A stretch of 64,000 nt of DNA from Desulfosediminicola flagellatus (GTDB lineage Bacteria > Desulfobacterota > Desulfobulbia > Desulfobulbales > Desulfocapsaceae): assembly GCF_005116655.2 (NCBI RefSeq), contig NZ_CP050698.1, forward strand, positions 2,510,501 through 2,574,500, written 5' to 3'. The position numbers and the translations under genes are program-made. How positions within the stretch are numbered: position 1 is the first letter of the stretch; every line of letters starts with the position of its first letter. Shown here piece by piece: positions 17,920 through 26,555 of this stretch. Under the pieces are notes generated by a model that was not told the origin of the DNA, searched no databases, and worked only from the letters and a program-made list of their open reading frames with translations.

Positions 17920-18339
17920 TCAAGGATGTGTGATTCTAAACGTACTGCCATTATTCAGCATACTTTTCACTTTGATGCTGCCTCCATGCTCGTTGACAAT
18001 ATGACGACAGATAGAAAGGCCCGGACCGCCCCCTCCTTCGTTGCGCGACCGAGCCTTATTAACCCTATAAAACCGTTCAAAGATCAACAACTGCTCAGCA
18101 GCAGAAATGCCTATCCCCGTATCCTTGATTGAAACTACAACCTGATCATCTACATTACGTAGCGTGACTGTTATAATTCCTCTCGCAGGGGTATATCTCA
18201 TCGCATTTTTAAGAATATTATGGAACAGGTTCCGAAGATTTCTTCTGTCGCCCATGACCCAGGCTTCGTCAAATTGATTCTGTTGGAGTGTAAGGCTCTT
18301 GGAGTGTAAGGCTCTTGGACTGACAGACGACGCTAACAT
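17920..18339 (-). pseudogene. Histidine kinase C-terminal (HATPase) remnant
   Basis: Holds the full ATP-binding domain signatures of a sensor kinase: N box NLFHNILKNAMRYTP, G1 DTGIGIS, F box FERFYRV and G2 GGGPGLSICRHIVNEHGG. No dimerisation domain or sensor is present; the frame opens with unrelated residues next to a 16-bp tandem duplication (18283-18298 and 18299-18314). A HATPase fragment without its His domain is unlikely to work. It lies head to head with a decayed MacB-like gene. Confidence 0.75.
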
Positions 18340-18425
18340 CGTCGCACAGATTTCTCACAAAAGTGGTCAGGATAATTTTTTCAAACTTCATTTATTTTCC
18401 CGCATCAACACGAGCAAGATACAGT

Positions 18426-18815
18426 GGTGAATTCATCGCCAGTATGTGAAGTTCCGGAAGCGGGAAATCAACCCTGATGAATATTCTGGGTTGTCTTGAT
18501 ACTCCGACCAGCGGCAATTACACTCTTGAAGGCGTTGCATTTGAGGATTTGAATAGGACGGCACTGATCTACGTAATACGAAACTGGGCTTTGTTTTTCA
18601 AGGCTTCAATCTTCTGCACCGGACCACAGCGCTGGAAAATGTTGAACTACCCCTGTCGTATGACAGAAATCGCAGGATTGCCACCCCTCATAAACGTTCC
18701 ATAGAGGCCTTGAGACATGTCGGGTTGGAAAATCGCCTAAACCATGAACCGAACCAACTCTCCGGCGGACTGCAACAACAGGTGGCGATTGCCCGTGCTC
18801 TGGTTACTTCATAGA
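18426..18815 (+). pseudogene. MacB/LolD-type ABC transporter ATPase, decayed
   Basis: Frame pieces: [21 protein letters not shown] (Walker A region with the MacB-typical 'MNILGCLD'), [10 protein letters not shown] after a frameshift (Q-loop), [10 protein letters not shown], then [23 protein letters not shown] (ABC signature). Several frameshifts and a missing 3' end show that it is dead. The Walker B/D-loop part is lost after 18815. Confidence 0.78.
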
Positions 18816-19087
18816 ACTGGGATTATACGATCCAACGAAATTTAGTGTAGCCTACCGGATATGACTACAGATCAGAACGTATCTCATATAAACCTTCATC
18901 TACTCTTGGCTTGGAAAAATTGAAGAAAGCGTCCTCAGGTTAATATCGAGCACTGCTTGATTTTATAGGCCTCATCTGGAATAGGTCACCGCAATTTTGA
19001 GATGGGGCTAATCATTGAATGTGGCTTGCGCTTCTGCCAGGACAATCATGTAGAATAAGAAGATGTTATCTTTGATCGTGCTCAGGG

Positions 19088-19122
19088 GCGATAAGATGGG
19101 TCTAAGCGACCCATCTTATCGC
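19088..19122. terminator. 15-bp perfect hairpin downstream of the CBS gene
   Basis: GCGATAAGATGGGTC at 19088-19102 pairs exactly with GACCCATCTTATCGC at 19108-19122, leaving a 5-nt loop. It lies 37 bp past the stop of the minus-strand CBS gene. There is no T-run on the minus strand, so termination by it is uncertain. The 18816-19087 stretch holds no gene I can support. Confidence 0.5.
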
Positions 19123-19158
19123 TCTTGTTTGAAAAATGGTCTCTCTTTATTATCTCAC

Positions 19159-19713
19159 CTACATCTCACATTGCTTAACGACCTGGACAAGTGAACTGAA
19201 GACGTCCGTCAATCGAAGTATTCCTGTCACGTTGTTATCCTCAACTACCAACAATGATTGATGATGGCCTATGACAAGCTGATGAACCGCTTCATCAAGA
19301 GTCGCATCCTGGCTGACATACTCGCCTTCGGCAGGTGTATACATAAGGTCACGTACGTAAATACGATCGGATTTTTTGCAGATGTCTTCAAGAGGTTTTT
19401 GCCAAAGCTGCATATCTTTCATCATGTTGGCGATAGTCTCTTTGCTCAGTGCCCAATGTTTTAATTCTGCGGGCGGTTTGACGTCCCGATACCCAGGTTC
19501 CAACCCACGAATAACGTCAATCTGGCTGAGTTTTCCGACAACCTGGCCCTCACTGTCCAGAACAAGAATCGCCCGATGTCTGTTCTTTGCCTGGTTGAAC
19601 TCAACTTGTGCATTCCCTAAAATTATAATGGCTTCGTGTAACGTGGCATCCTTGGAAATCGTGGTATATTCACTAGTAGGCACCATAATGTCCTTGACTT
19701 TAAGTGATTGCAT
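19159..19713 (-). CDS. CBS-domain pair protein
   Basis: 184 residues with two CBS repeats. The first (about 6-75) has VKDIMVPTSEYTTISKDATLHEAI and AILVLDSEGQVVGKLSQIDVIRGL. The second (about 120-180) has VRDLMYTPAEGEYVSQDATLDEAV and LLVVEDNNVTGILRLTDVFSSL. Between them is a helical linker that is longer than in minimal CBS pairs. Such stand-alone proteins bind adenosine nucleotides and modulate partners; none is adjacent here. The gene is complete and isolated among IS debris. No signal peptide, so cytoplasmic. Confidence 0.85.
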   Translation of the reverse strand: MQSLKVKDIMVPTSEYTTISKDATLHEAIIILGNAQVEFNQAKNRHRAILVLDSEGQVVGKLSQIDVIRGLEPGYRDVKPPAELKHWALSKETIANMMKDMQLWQKPLEDICKKSDRIYVRDLMYTPAEGEYVSQDATLDEAVHQLVIGHHQSLLVVEDNNVTGILRLTDVFSSLVQVVKQCEM

Positions 19714-19980
19714 TCAGAAACCTCCATTCTTGCGGTAATATGATAAAAACTGCGTTTTACGCTGTGTTGCATAAACAACTGATCAATCGAGCCGTTTCAC
19801 ATTGGCTGTTTAGATAAAAAATAAACATTGAGGCAATGATAGAAACCCAAAAAAAAGAAAATGGGATGAAGTTCTGAAAGTTGGCTGAAATTGAAAATTG
19901 ATTAAAAAAAAGATACATAGCGTTACGTTGGCCAGATACAAAGAGAGACAATTGCGACTATCGAACGCATCGTTTTTATA

Positions 19981-20572
19981 TTGTCTTATAGGTTATTCCT
20001 TTGGCATCGCAAGTGTTTCAAGCTGTTCTGGAAATGCAAATCCAAAGGTCCAGGAAGGCCTCAAGTCAGTCGTGAAATCCGTGATCTTGTCAGGAAGATG
20101 GCTGCAGCCAATCTAAGCTGGGGTGCACCCATGATTCATGGTGAATTACTCAGGCTGGGTTTCGAGGTTTCGGAACGAACAGTGTCGAACCTGATGCCCC
20201 GGCGTCCGCCGAATTCAGAGCCGTCTCAGGCATGGCGGACTTTCCTGAAAAAACATGCGAACACGTGTTCGATTGATTTATTCACCGTTCCGACAGCTGC
20301 CTTCAACATTCTGTTCGTTCTGGTGGTTCTCAGCCCCAGTCGTCGCAAAGTCGTACATTTCAGTATAACCACAAATCCGACGGCTGAGTGGACAGCCCAA
20401 TAAATTGTGGAAGTCTTCCCTTGGGAGGTATCTGATGCGAGATAGAGATTCTATGTATGGTGCTTTCTTTCGCAATCGAGTGAAATATATGGGCATTAAA
20501 GAGGTGACCTGGGCACCACGCAGTCCTTGGCAAAACCCGTTTGTTGAACGGGTAATCGGCTCAATCAGCTAA
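19981..20572 (+). pseudogene. IS481-like integrase-core transposase, broken
   Basis: The frame gives GPGRPQVSREIRDLVRKMAAANLSWGAP, MIHGELLRLGFEVSERTVSNLMPRRPP and SIDLFTVPTAAFNILFVLVVL (first Asp of the DDE triad), stopping near 20403. A shifted frame then continues with matches to RDRD.IYG..F..RV..MGIKEV and SPWQNPFVERVIGSI (Glu region). It ends abruptly at about 20572. The N-terminal helix-turn-helix is also cut. Remnant only; 20573-20776 holds nothing recognised. Confidence 0.8.
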
Positions 20573-20776
20573 CAGGTCATTTGGGCATCATGGAAAGCTA
20601 CCCCTTTTATCTGGCAATAGAAAAGCATTACCAATGATGCACAGAGATGGGATGAAGCAAAAGGGAAAAAGAAAAGCAAGATGGTAAAAGGCCTTGGGGT
20701 GATTATTTGGTAATCGAACTTATAGTTGTTGCTATCTGGAGGAATTTCTACAACGAATTATTTTTGAAATATACAC

Positions 20777-21940
20777 ATGGACTCGATCACTCAGGCATCA
20801 CTTGGGGCTGCCGTAGGGCATCTCTGCTGGAATAAGGAAATAGGGGCAAAGGCTCTTGTAGCCGGGGCTGTGTTAGGCACCATCCCAGATCTTGATATTC
20901 TTGTCTATCCATTACTTGATCAGGTTCAGAGACTCTATTGGCATCGCGGTGAGTCGCACTCGATATTCTTTGTGCTTCTTGGCGGACTTGCAACAGGTCT
21001 GCTTCTTCGGCGCTACTGCTTTAGAGAAAAACTCCATCTACAAAAAGCTTTTCTGGGTGCACTGCTTATATATGCCACTCATATTCTCATAGATCTGTTT
21101 ACGATTTATGGCACTCAATTGTTAGCCCCTTTCTCCCGCACAGGTTTTGGCTACGGTAATTTCTTCATTATAGATCCTTTGTTTACCTTGGCCCTGCTAT
21201 TGGGGATTACCGGGGCAATTGTATTTAAATCTGATTGGGGTAGAAGACTCAATATCGCTGGCCTGGCAATTGCTTCCCTCTATACGATCTGGTCATTTTC
21301 TATTCAGTCAGTCGCCGATGCAAAATTTAATAAAAGTATTGCGACATTGGATGTTGCGATTACCAGACAGATTACCACCGCTGCACCATTTACAACCTTT
21401 CTTTGGCGACACCTGGCTGAAACTCCTGATGGATTTGTGATGGCCTACTGGTCTGTGTTTGATAAACCCGAAAAAGAAATACAATTTCATTATCTACCCA
21501 AGCAGGCAAATGTTATTGAACCGGTAAAACGCGGCCGGTCTTTTCAAGTAGTGGAGTGGTTCTCAAAAGGTTGGTGGTGTGTAATAGAAAGTGACGAACA
21601 TTCTGCAAAAGTTGTTGATTTGCGGTTCACCGAGATACCAGCCGCAACGCAAGGGTCGCATTTGTACTGGAACTGGCCTTTTGCCTGGAAATTTAACCTT
21701 GATCCGAAGGACGAGGTTAGCTTAAAGGCTGTAGTTCCAGATGTTCAGGAACCGCTGGAGATTCTCCATTTGCTGGCGCAAAGAATCAGAGGCGGTGATG
21801 GATGGCTCACGCCAATAAACAGAGACCAGTTGGCTTCATCAGCACAGTTAGAGGAAGAAGCATCGGTTAGTACAACTCACACTGTAAAACGATTGAGAAA
21901 TATAATTCCTATTAGCCTTCAGATCCCCAATAATTCCTGA
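20777..21940 (+). CDS. YdjM-family membrane-bound metal-dependent hydrolase
   Basis: 387 residues. Opens with MDSITQASLGAAVGHLCWNKEIG and TIPDLDILVYPL, then WHRGESHSIFFVLLGG and YATHILIDLFTIYGT: the conserved D, H, HRG..HS and H..D residues of the LexA-controlled YdjM/DUF457 family, presumed metal ligands. About four transmembrane segments occupy residues 50-180. The C-terminal 200 residues are soluble and probably extracytoplasmic. The ATG follows an AT-rich leader without a strong ribosome site. The MBOAT gene 39 bp downstream suggests an operon for lipid-related chemistry, but the substrate is unknown. Confidence 0.82.
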   Translation: MDSITQASLGAAVGHLCWNKEIGAKALVAGAVLGTIPDLDILVYPLLDQVQRLYWHRGESHSIFFVLLGGLATGLLLRRYCFREKLHLQKAFLGALLIYATHILIDLFTIYGTQLLAPFSRTGFGYGNFFIIDPLFTLALLLGITGAIVFKSDWGRRLNIAGLAIASLYTIWSFSIQSVADAKFNKSIATLDVAITRQITTAAPFTTFLWRHLAETPDGFVMAYWSVFDKPEKEIQFHYLPKQANVIEPVKRGRSFQVVEWFSKGWWCVIESDEHSAKVVDLRFTEIPAATQGSHLYWNWPFAWKFNLDPKDEVSLKAVVPDVQEPLEILHLLAQRIRGGDGWLTPINRDQLASSAQLEEEASVSTTHTVKRLRNIIPISLQIPNNS

Positions 21941-21979
21941 ACATTATTTTTCTTATTTTGTCTTGGAGGTATCTCACAT

Positions 21980-22753
21980 ATGAGCAGCGAATGGCAGATA
22001 ACCTGCTGGTACGTGATCGTGCTGATACCATTGGCACTGCTGGCCAAGATGAGCAGCCTGTGGCTTGCGGGCATTCGTCGACCTGCTGAAATAGTTTCAG
22101 GATCGTTTTTCTTGGCACCGTGGCTATCTCTACCGAGCTGGGAAAAGTGGGAGAGACTTGATGCGGGGGCATCAAAACGTCGGTTGCTCATGGTTTCGTG
22201 CTGGCCGCTGCCAGCTATTACTGCGGTGTACCTTTTCCTCATCCCGATGATTCGCGCTTTCCCCTTGTGGTTGCAGTCGTATCTGGCTGTCGTACCGTTC
22301 TGGCTACTAATAGAAGCACTTGGCGGACTTTGTCGCCTGTTGTGGCTTTCCTCGGGTCGATTGCTGCCAGCCATCAACATCCGTCCCTGGCAGGCAACAC
22401 ATCTCGCCGATTTCTGGGGGCGACGCTGGAACCGACTTTTCGGCGACTGGCTGCATCAAGTGGTCTTTATGCCAATTAGGCGCCGCCCGAAAACTGCAAT
22501 TTTTGCGACATTTCTTGTTTCAGGTCTTGTTCATGAACTGCTGGTGAGTTTGCCGTTTATGATCGTCTATGGAAAAAATATCTGGGGCCTGATGACCGGC
22601 TATTTCCTTATCCAGTATCTGGCAATTCGCATTGAGAGCAGACTGCAACTCAATGCATTGGGCAAAAGGACACTGCTTTGGCTTGCAGTGCTGGCGCCTG
22701 TGCCTCTGGTACTGAATCACGGCACATTACTTATTTTTCACTTAGGCGGATGA
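21980..22753 (+). CDS. MBOAT / wax-synthase-like acyltransferase
   Basis: 257 residues with about seven hydrophobic segments. The signature HLADFWGRRWNRLFGDWLHQVVFMP, in pieces ADFWGRRWNRLFGDWL and HQVVFMPI, and the later FLVSGLVHELLVSLP with its single buried His, match the wax synthase domain of membrane-bound O-acyltransferases. It is shorter than plant wax synthases, as is usual for bacterial forms. AGGTATCTCACAT precedes the ATG. Acts in the inner membrane, transferring an acyl group to an unknown acceptor. Follows the YdjM-like gene by 39 bp. Confidence 0.78.
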   Translation: MSSEWQITCWYVIVLIPLALLAKMSSLWLAGIRRPAEIVSGSFFLAPWLSLPSWEKWERLDAGASKRRLLMVSCWPLPAITAVYLFLIPMIRAFPLWLQSYLAVVPFWLLIEALGGLCRLLWLSSGRLLPAINIRPWQATHLADFWGRRWNRLFGDWLHQVVFMPIRRRPKTAIFATFLVSGLVHELLVSLPFMIVYGKNIWGLMTGYFLIQYLAIRIESRLQLNALGKRTLLWLAVLAPVPLVLNHGTLLIFHLGG

Positions 22754-22899
22754 GCGCAGATGGAAATAACGATGACTTTCCCAATTTTTTTTCGAAGCCG
22801 CCATCCTCTGTCTATTCGGTGGCTTAATCGTGAAGAAAAAGCTTCACATTATTACGACATCTGACACATGACATGACACTAGTCTCTAAAAAAGTTCTT

Positions 22900-23298
22900 T
22901 TATACACCAATCTTCTTTTTGATATCAACTATGGGTGTACCGTCCAGAACATCAAGGCCGGAGACCTTGATGCGGAGACCCTCAATAGCCAAAACCTTAA
23001 GCTCTGAAATCGCGATAGGATTTGGCCGTACAGGACTGCGAGTGGAAAAAACGCCCCTGCGAGGTTTCGAATAATCGCCTCGAGGGTGCACTTTCAAAAT
23101 AGTGCGGTCGGCCAGATGTAGCCAAAACAGTACTACAATTAATTGGCCGACGGTAATTCCTTCAAGCCCCTCCTCATATTCAGGTACAAGTTCAAGAATG
23201 CCGACTCTGTCTGATTCTGAATAATTTTTAGGTGCATCCTCAAGATCCAGAATGTCTCCACGTACATTTCCAATGATGGTTAATTGCGGTAATTCCAT
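22900..23298 (-). CDS. TrmO-like tRNA methyltransferase (TsaA domain)
   Basis: 132 residues, the size of archaeal/short bacterial TsaA proteins. Conserved pieces: ITVGQLIVVLFWLHLADR, LKVHPRGDYSKPRRGVFSTRSPVRPNPIAIS (in short: RGVFSTRSPVRPNP is the family hallmark), then LKVLAIEGLRIKVSGLDVLDGTPIVDIK. TrmO uses SAM to N6-methylate t6A37 of tRNA(Thr); whether this short form does so is inferred. It converges with the MBOAT gene. The 150 bp between holds no feature. Confidence 0.8.
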   Translation of the reverse strand: MELPQLTIIGNVRGDILDLEDAPKNYSESDRVGILELVPEYEEGLEGITVGQLIVVLFWLHLADRTILKVHPRGDYSKPRRGVFSTRSPVRPNPIAISELKVLAIEGLRIKVSGLDVLDGTPIVDIKKKIGV

Positions 23299-23685
23299 GT
23301 ATATATTCTCGCTTTAAAATGAACTGTTCCAGAATGTGTCGAGTAGCTTTCGCGGATTATTTCTAGCCAAGTACCACATCTAATGTCATCATGATACCGG
23401 AGCATCTTCTCAAGTAAACCTACCGGCAAGATAAGATTCGGCATAACGACGCCACCTGCAAATGATTTTGCTGACAATGGAGCAACTCATTGCAATATCG
23501 CTGTCTCTCAAAGATGCAAATGCATATCCAATGGTAAGTTGAGTGTGGTTTCCATTGTTTTCTGCCATGTTATAGAAAAGGTATTGAATTACTATGAGGC
23601 ATTGAGGGTAACGTGAAAAAATGACGATTGACAACAAAAAATCTTTTAAATATCCGGACCACTACCTCGCTCTGGCAAACAACTC
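23299..23685. other. 387-bp intergenic stretch
   Basis: Between the divergent trmO-like and methyltransferase genes. Short frames exist but none has a recognisable product or ribosome site. Probably carries the two promoters; none is clear enough to mark. Confidence 0.35.
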
Positions 23686-24414
23686 ATGAACATAAAAAAA
23701 ACAGATGCAGCAAAAGACCCACTGGGTGCCATGCTGCTTGACTATATGCATGGCAATATAGAAGTATCCATTACAGTAGAAGCCGAAAATTACGAGATGA
23801 CTACCATGACTGGCGCAACCATGTTCAGAGAGTATTCCGAAATGGAACAACTCGAACAGCATGCTCTTGAATTATGTAAAGGTAAAACCCTTGATGTTGG
23901 TGCAGGTAGCGGGTGTCATAGTCTATTTTTGCAGCAACAGGGAAAAGAGGTTCATGCTCTTGATATTTCTCCAGGTTGCGTGCAGGTTTTAAGTGAGCGC
24001 AAGATACAGCATGTCATGCATCAGAATCTTTTTTCACTCAAAACATGTCAATACAACACAGTTCTTATGTTAATGAACGGTATAGGTATCTGCGGTACTA
24101 TCGACGGTCTTCACCTTTTTTTCCAATTCATCCCGACACTACTGGCAAAAGGTGGGCAGATTCTTGTCGATTCAACCGACCCGTTTGTGCTTGATGGTAT
24201 TCCGGGGGAAGATTACCACCCTTCTGAAATTTACCCTGGAGAAACTGATTTTATAATGAAATACAAAAAGATTTCTTCGGAGCAATTCAGTTGGCTGTAT
24301 GTCGATTTTGAGACCCTCCGTTCAATTGCAGAACTTCACGGTTTTCAATGTGAACGGATCATTACCGGCTCCGATGGTGAATATCTTGCTAAAATTCACT
24401 CCCACTCACATTGA
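23686..24414 (+). CDS. Class I SAM-dependent methyltransferase
   Basis: 242 residues. Motif I is GKTLDVGAGSGCHSLFLQ, followed by VHALDISPGCVQVL (motif II acidic residue), QNLFSL and an LMLMNGIGICGTIDGL segment in place of the usual post-III strand, then LLAKGGQILVDSTDP. An N-terminal 55-residue extension of charged helix precedes the Rossmann core. Substrate unknown. It lies alone; the 190 bp downstream have no gene. Confidence 0.82.
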   Translation: MNIKKTDAAKDPLGAMLLDYMHGNIEVSITVEAENYEMTTMTGATMFREYSEMEQLEQHALELCKGKTLDVGAGSGCHSLFLQQQGKEVHALDISPGCVQVLSERKIQHVMHQNLFSLKTCQYNTVLMLMNGIGICGTIDGLHLFFQFIPTLLAKGGQILVDSTDPFVLDGIPGEDYHPSEIYPGETDFIMKYKKISSEQFSWLYVDFETLRSIAELHGFQCERIITGSDGEYLAKIHSHSH

Positions 24415-24605
24415 ATTACGGCACATAAAATCGGCCATATTACAGGTCGACTTCCTCTACATGCCCGCTCAATAACTCAAAACTCCCTTCACCATCGAAA
24501 AGAAAAACCACGGTAGTACGATGGTTAAAAATGCCAACAGAAGCTTAAAAGATGTTCGCGACAGTAATTAATAGCCACCAGCAATGCATCCGGCACTTAG
24601 CCATA

Positions 24606-25770
24606 TCAGCGAACGGAAGGCGTTAGTGTTTTCCAAAAGTTAAACGTGGCAATCGGAATGCTCCTATTTTCCATGTGTATACCCAGAAGTTTATTGGGTA
24701 GAGGCGGAACGGTTATTTCTATAGCCTCTCCATTGCGGATAACGTTCATTTTTACTGATTCTTTGCTGCTCCGTTTGATTTCGGCAATGAACGCCTGGGG
24801 GATAGCCCTGGTGGCTATATCGAGTGCTGTACCCTTGAGAAGTTCCTTTTCTAAACCCTCAGAGAATGACCAGTTGCCATACTGCCAGAGGATGTCGCCA
24901 GCGTGCAGGCCAACCTTGGCGGCAGGCTTTAGCACAGCGGGAATTTGCCCAATACTGGGAATTTCTGCAATGTAGATGACCGAAACAAATGCTTCCGGGC
25001 CAAATGAAGGTATTTCATTATCCTGTACATCCAAATAGCGCGTGTTGTCTGCTATTCGCTCGGCCCGGTGATAGCCATTTGGCCCAGCGCCATTCACGGC
25101 GGTAAAAGCCTTCCATACGCTCGACAGCGTTGCGCGAAATAATCGGCAGAAACAGGGAGCAATTGCGTATATTGTCCTGGATCTTGCGCTCCCAGGCATC
25201 ACCACTGCCGAGTCGGTTCACATCGAACCATACATCGAGTCCTGCCTGCTCCAGAGTGTCGTGCAGTATCTGCACTTCAGCCAGATCCTCACGGCTGTAA
25301 CTGATAAAAATCGAACCGGGCAACATTGTCTTAAGAGCCTTGAGTTCCGACGAAAGAGTGTCTGCAGGCTCAGATGAGTGAGACGGATTTCGTTCGCACC
25401 AACGTCGATTCAGCTCATTGACAAATCCGGCGGGATCACCATCCGGATAAATTTCCGTGTGCCAGTCGCGTAGAAAGAGCATTAACCGGGTATCTTTTTT
25501 TGTCTCCCGGTCAACTACAAAACAAGTTGTATTTCCCATTTCCAGCAGCCTTTGACGCGAGAGAATTCTAATGAAAAAGCGTGCGAGCCAATCAGGAAAG
25601 CCGCAACCTATCAGCAGGAGGTTACGGTTGTACAGTTCATCGAAAAGACGGGGGGGGACGGTATGAATTCTCCTGCAACCGGTGCAAGAATTCTAACATA
25701 TCCTCATCGGTGACGGCGTAAAAGGTATCACGTCCATAACATACCATTCAAACGTCTGGTGTTCATCCTG
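24606..25770 (-). pseudogene. SIR2-like/TIR defence-type protein remnant fused to a PDZ-type end
   Basis: Minus strand, three frames. 25770-25655: DTFYAVTDEDMLEFLHRLQ, then a shift at an 8-base cytosine run (25650-25657 on the coding strand) into LFDELYNRNLLLIGCGFPDWLARFFIR, the typical end of a SIR2-like NADase domain. 25540-25120: LFLRDWHTEIYPDGDPAGFV linker, then the TIR domain SIFISYSREDLAEVQILHDTLEQAG, VWFDVNRLGSGDAWE and FYRREWRWA. After another shift the frame gives a PDZ-like segment (VGLHAGDILWQYGNW...VIRNGEAIEITVPPLP) to a stop at 24606. The N-terminal SIR2 catalytic part is absent. The TIR catalytic Glu region (RLGSGDAWE) is present. Confidence 0.75.
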
Positions 25771-26555
25771 CTGAAAAATGAACATAAATTATGAATGAAC
25801 ACGCTTCGCATCGAGTATACTTAAAATTCTATCATACTATCAGAGCCTCGACCAAAACCTTTTTGGACGCACATGCCTTTGCTGATTAGAGGTAAATAGC
25901 GGGCAAACAGGAGTCTCCGGTGAGATGTATTTTTTATGATTATCAGGTCTGTGCTTTTCTCATCTCAAGTGAAAAATACCCTTGGAAGTCGATTGTGCAT
26001 TAGTCAACATATCTTCTATAAATCTTAACTTGTCGGTTAAACAATACTTCCTGAGTATACGTAACAAAAAATATAACCGATTCCATGTATAGTTCGGTCA
26101 ATAATGTCCTGTTTTTCTGTAAAAAGAAAAGGAGAGGCACATAGTCGAGAAAAGCTGCATACAGAATGCTCCCTATTGGCTGCTAAGCATAGCTGGAAAA
26201 GAGACACGTCCTGGTAGCAGTTACTGGGACACCCCCGAAGATCCATTTCCAGATATAGCCACACCTTCTCACTATCAAGATTATCCGAATAAAAAAAGGG
26301 TCATATCTTTGCTTGACTCATGTACGCAAACATAGCCACAGGCTGCATTCCGAACTAACAGATACGTTTATCAATCGTCGCCTTCCCTTTGCTGTTTTAA
26401 GGTAGAGTAAATGAGTTATGCAAAGAGCTGATCCCTTGCTTCTTCTATCGCTCACAATTCTGCCACCCTTGTTTGTGAATCGGCAAGATATCGACTACCA
26501 TTATACCAACGAGGAAAGTTATGATGCGCAATACAATTCAGCAAATACGTGCGTA
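25771..26555. other. 785-bp stretch without a supported gene
   Basis: No frame with recognisable content on either strand. It contains the end of the decayed SIR2-TIR locus on the left and the upstream region (possibly 46 in-frame codons from 26418) of the hybrid kinase on the right. Confidence 0.35.

Noticed and set aside
25018-25205. Treating the TIR part and the PDZ-like part as two separate genes
   Set aside because: The second frame has no start of its own near the join; they are listed as one remnant, though a fusion of two lost genes remains possible.
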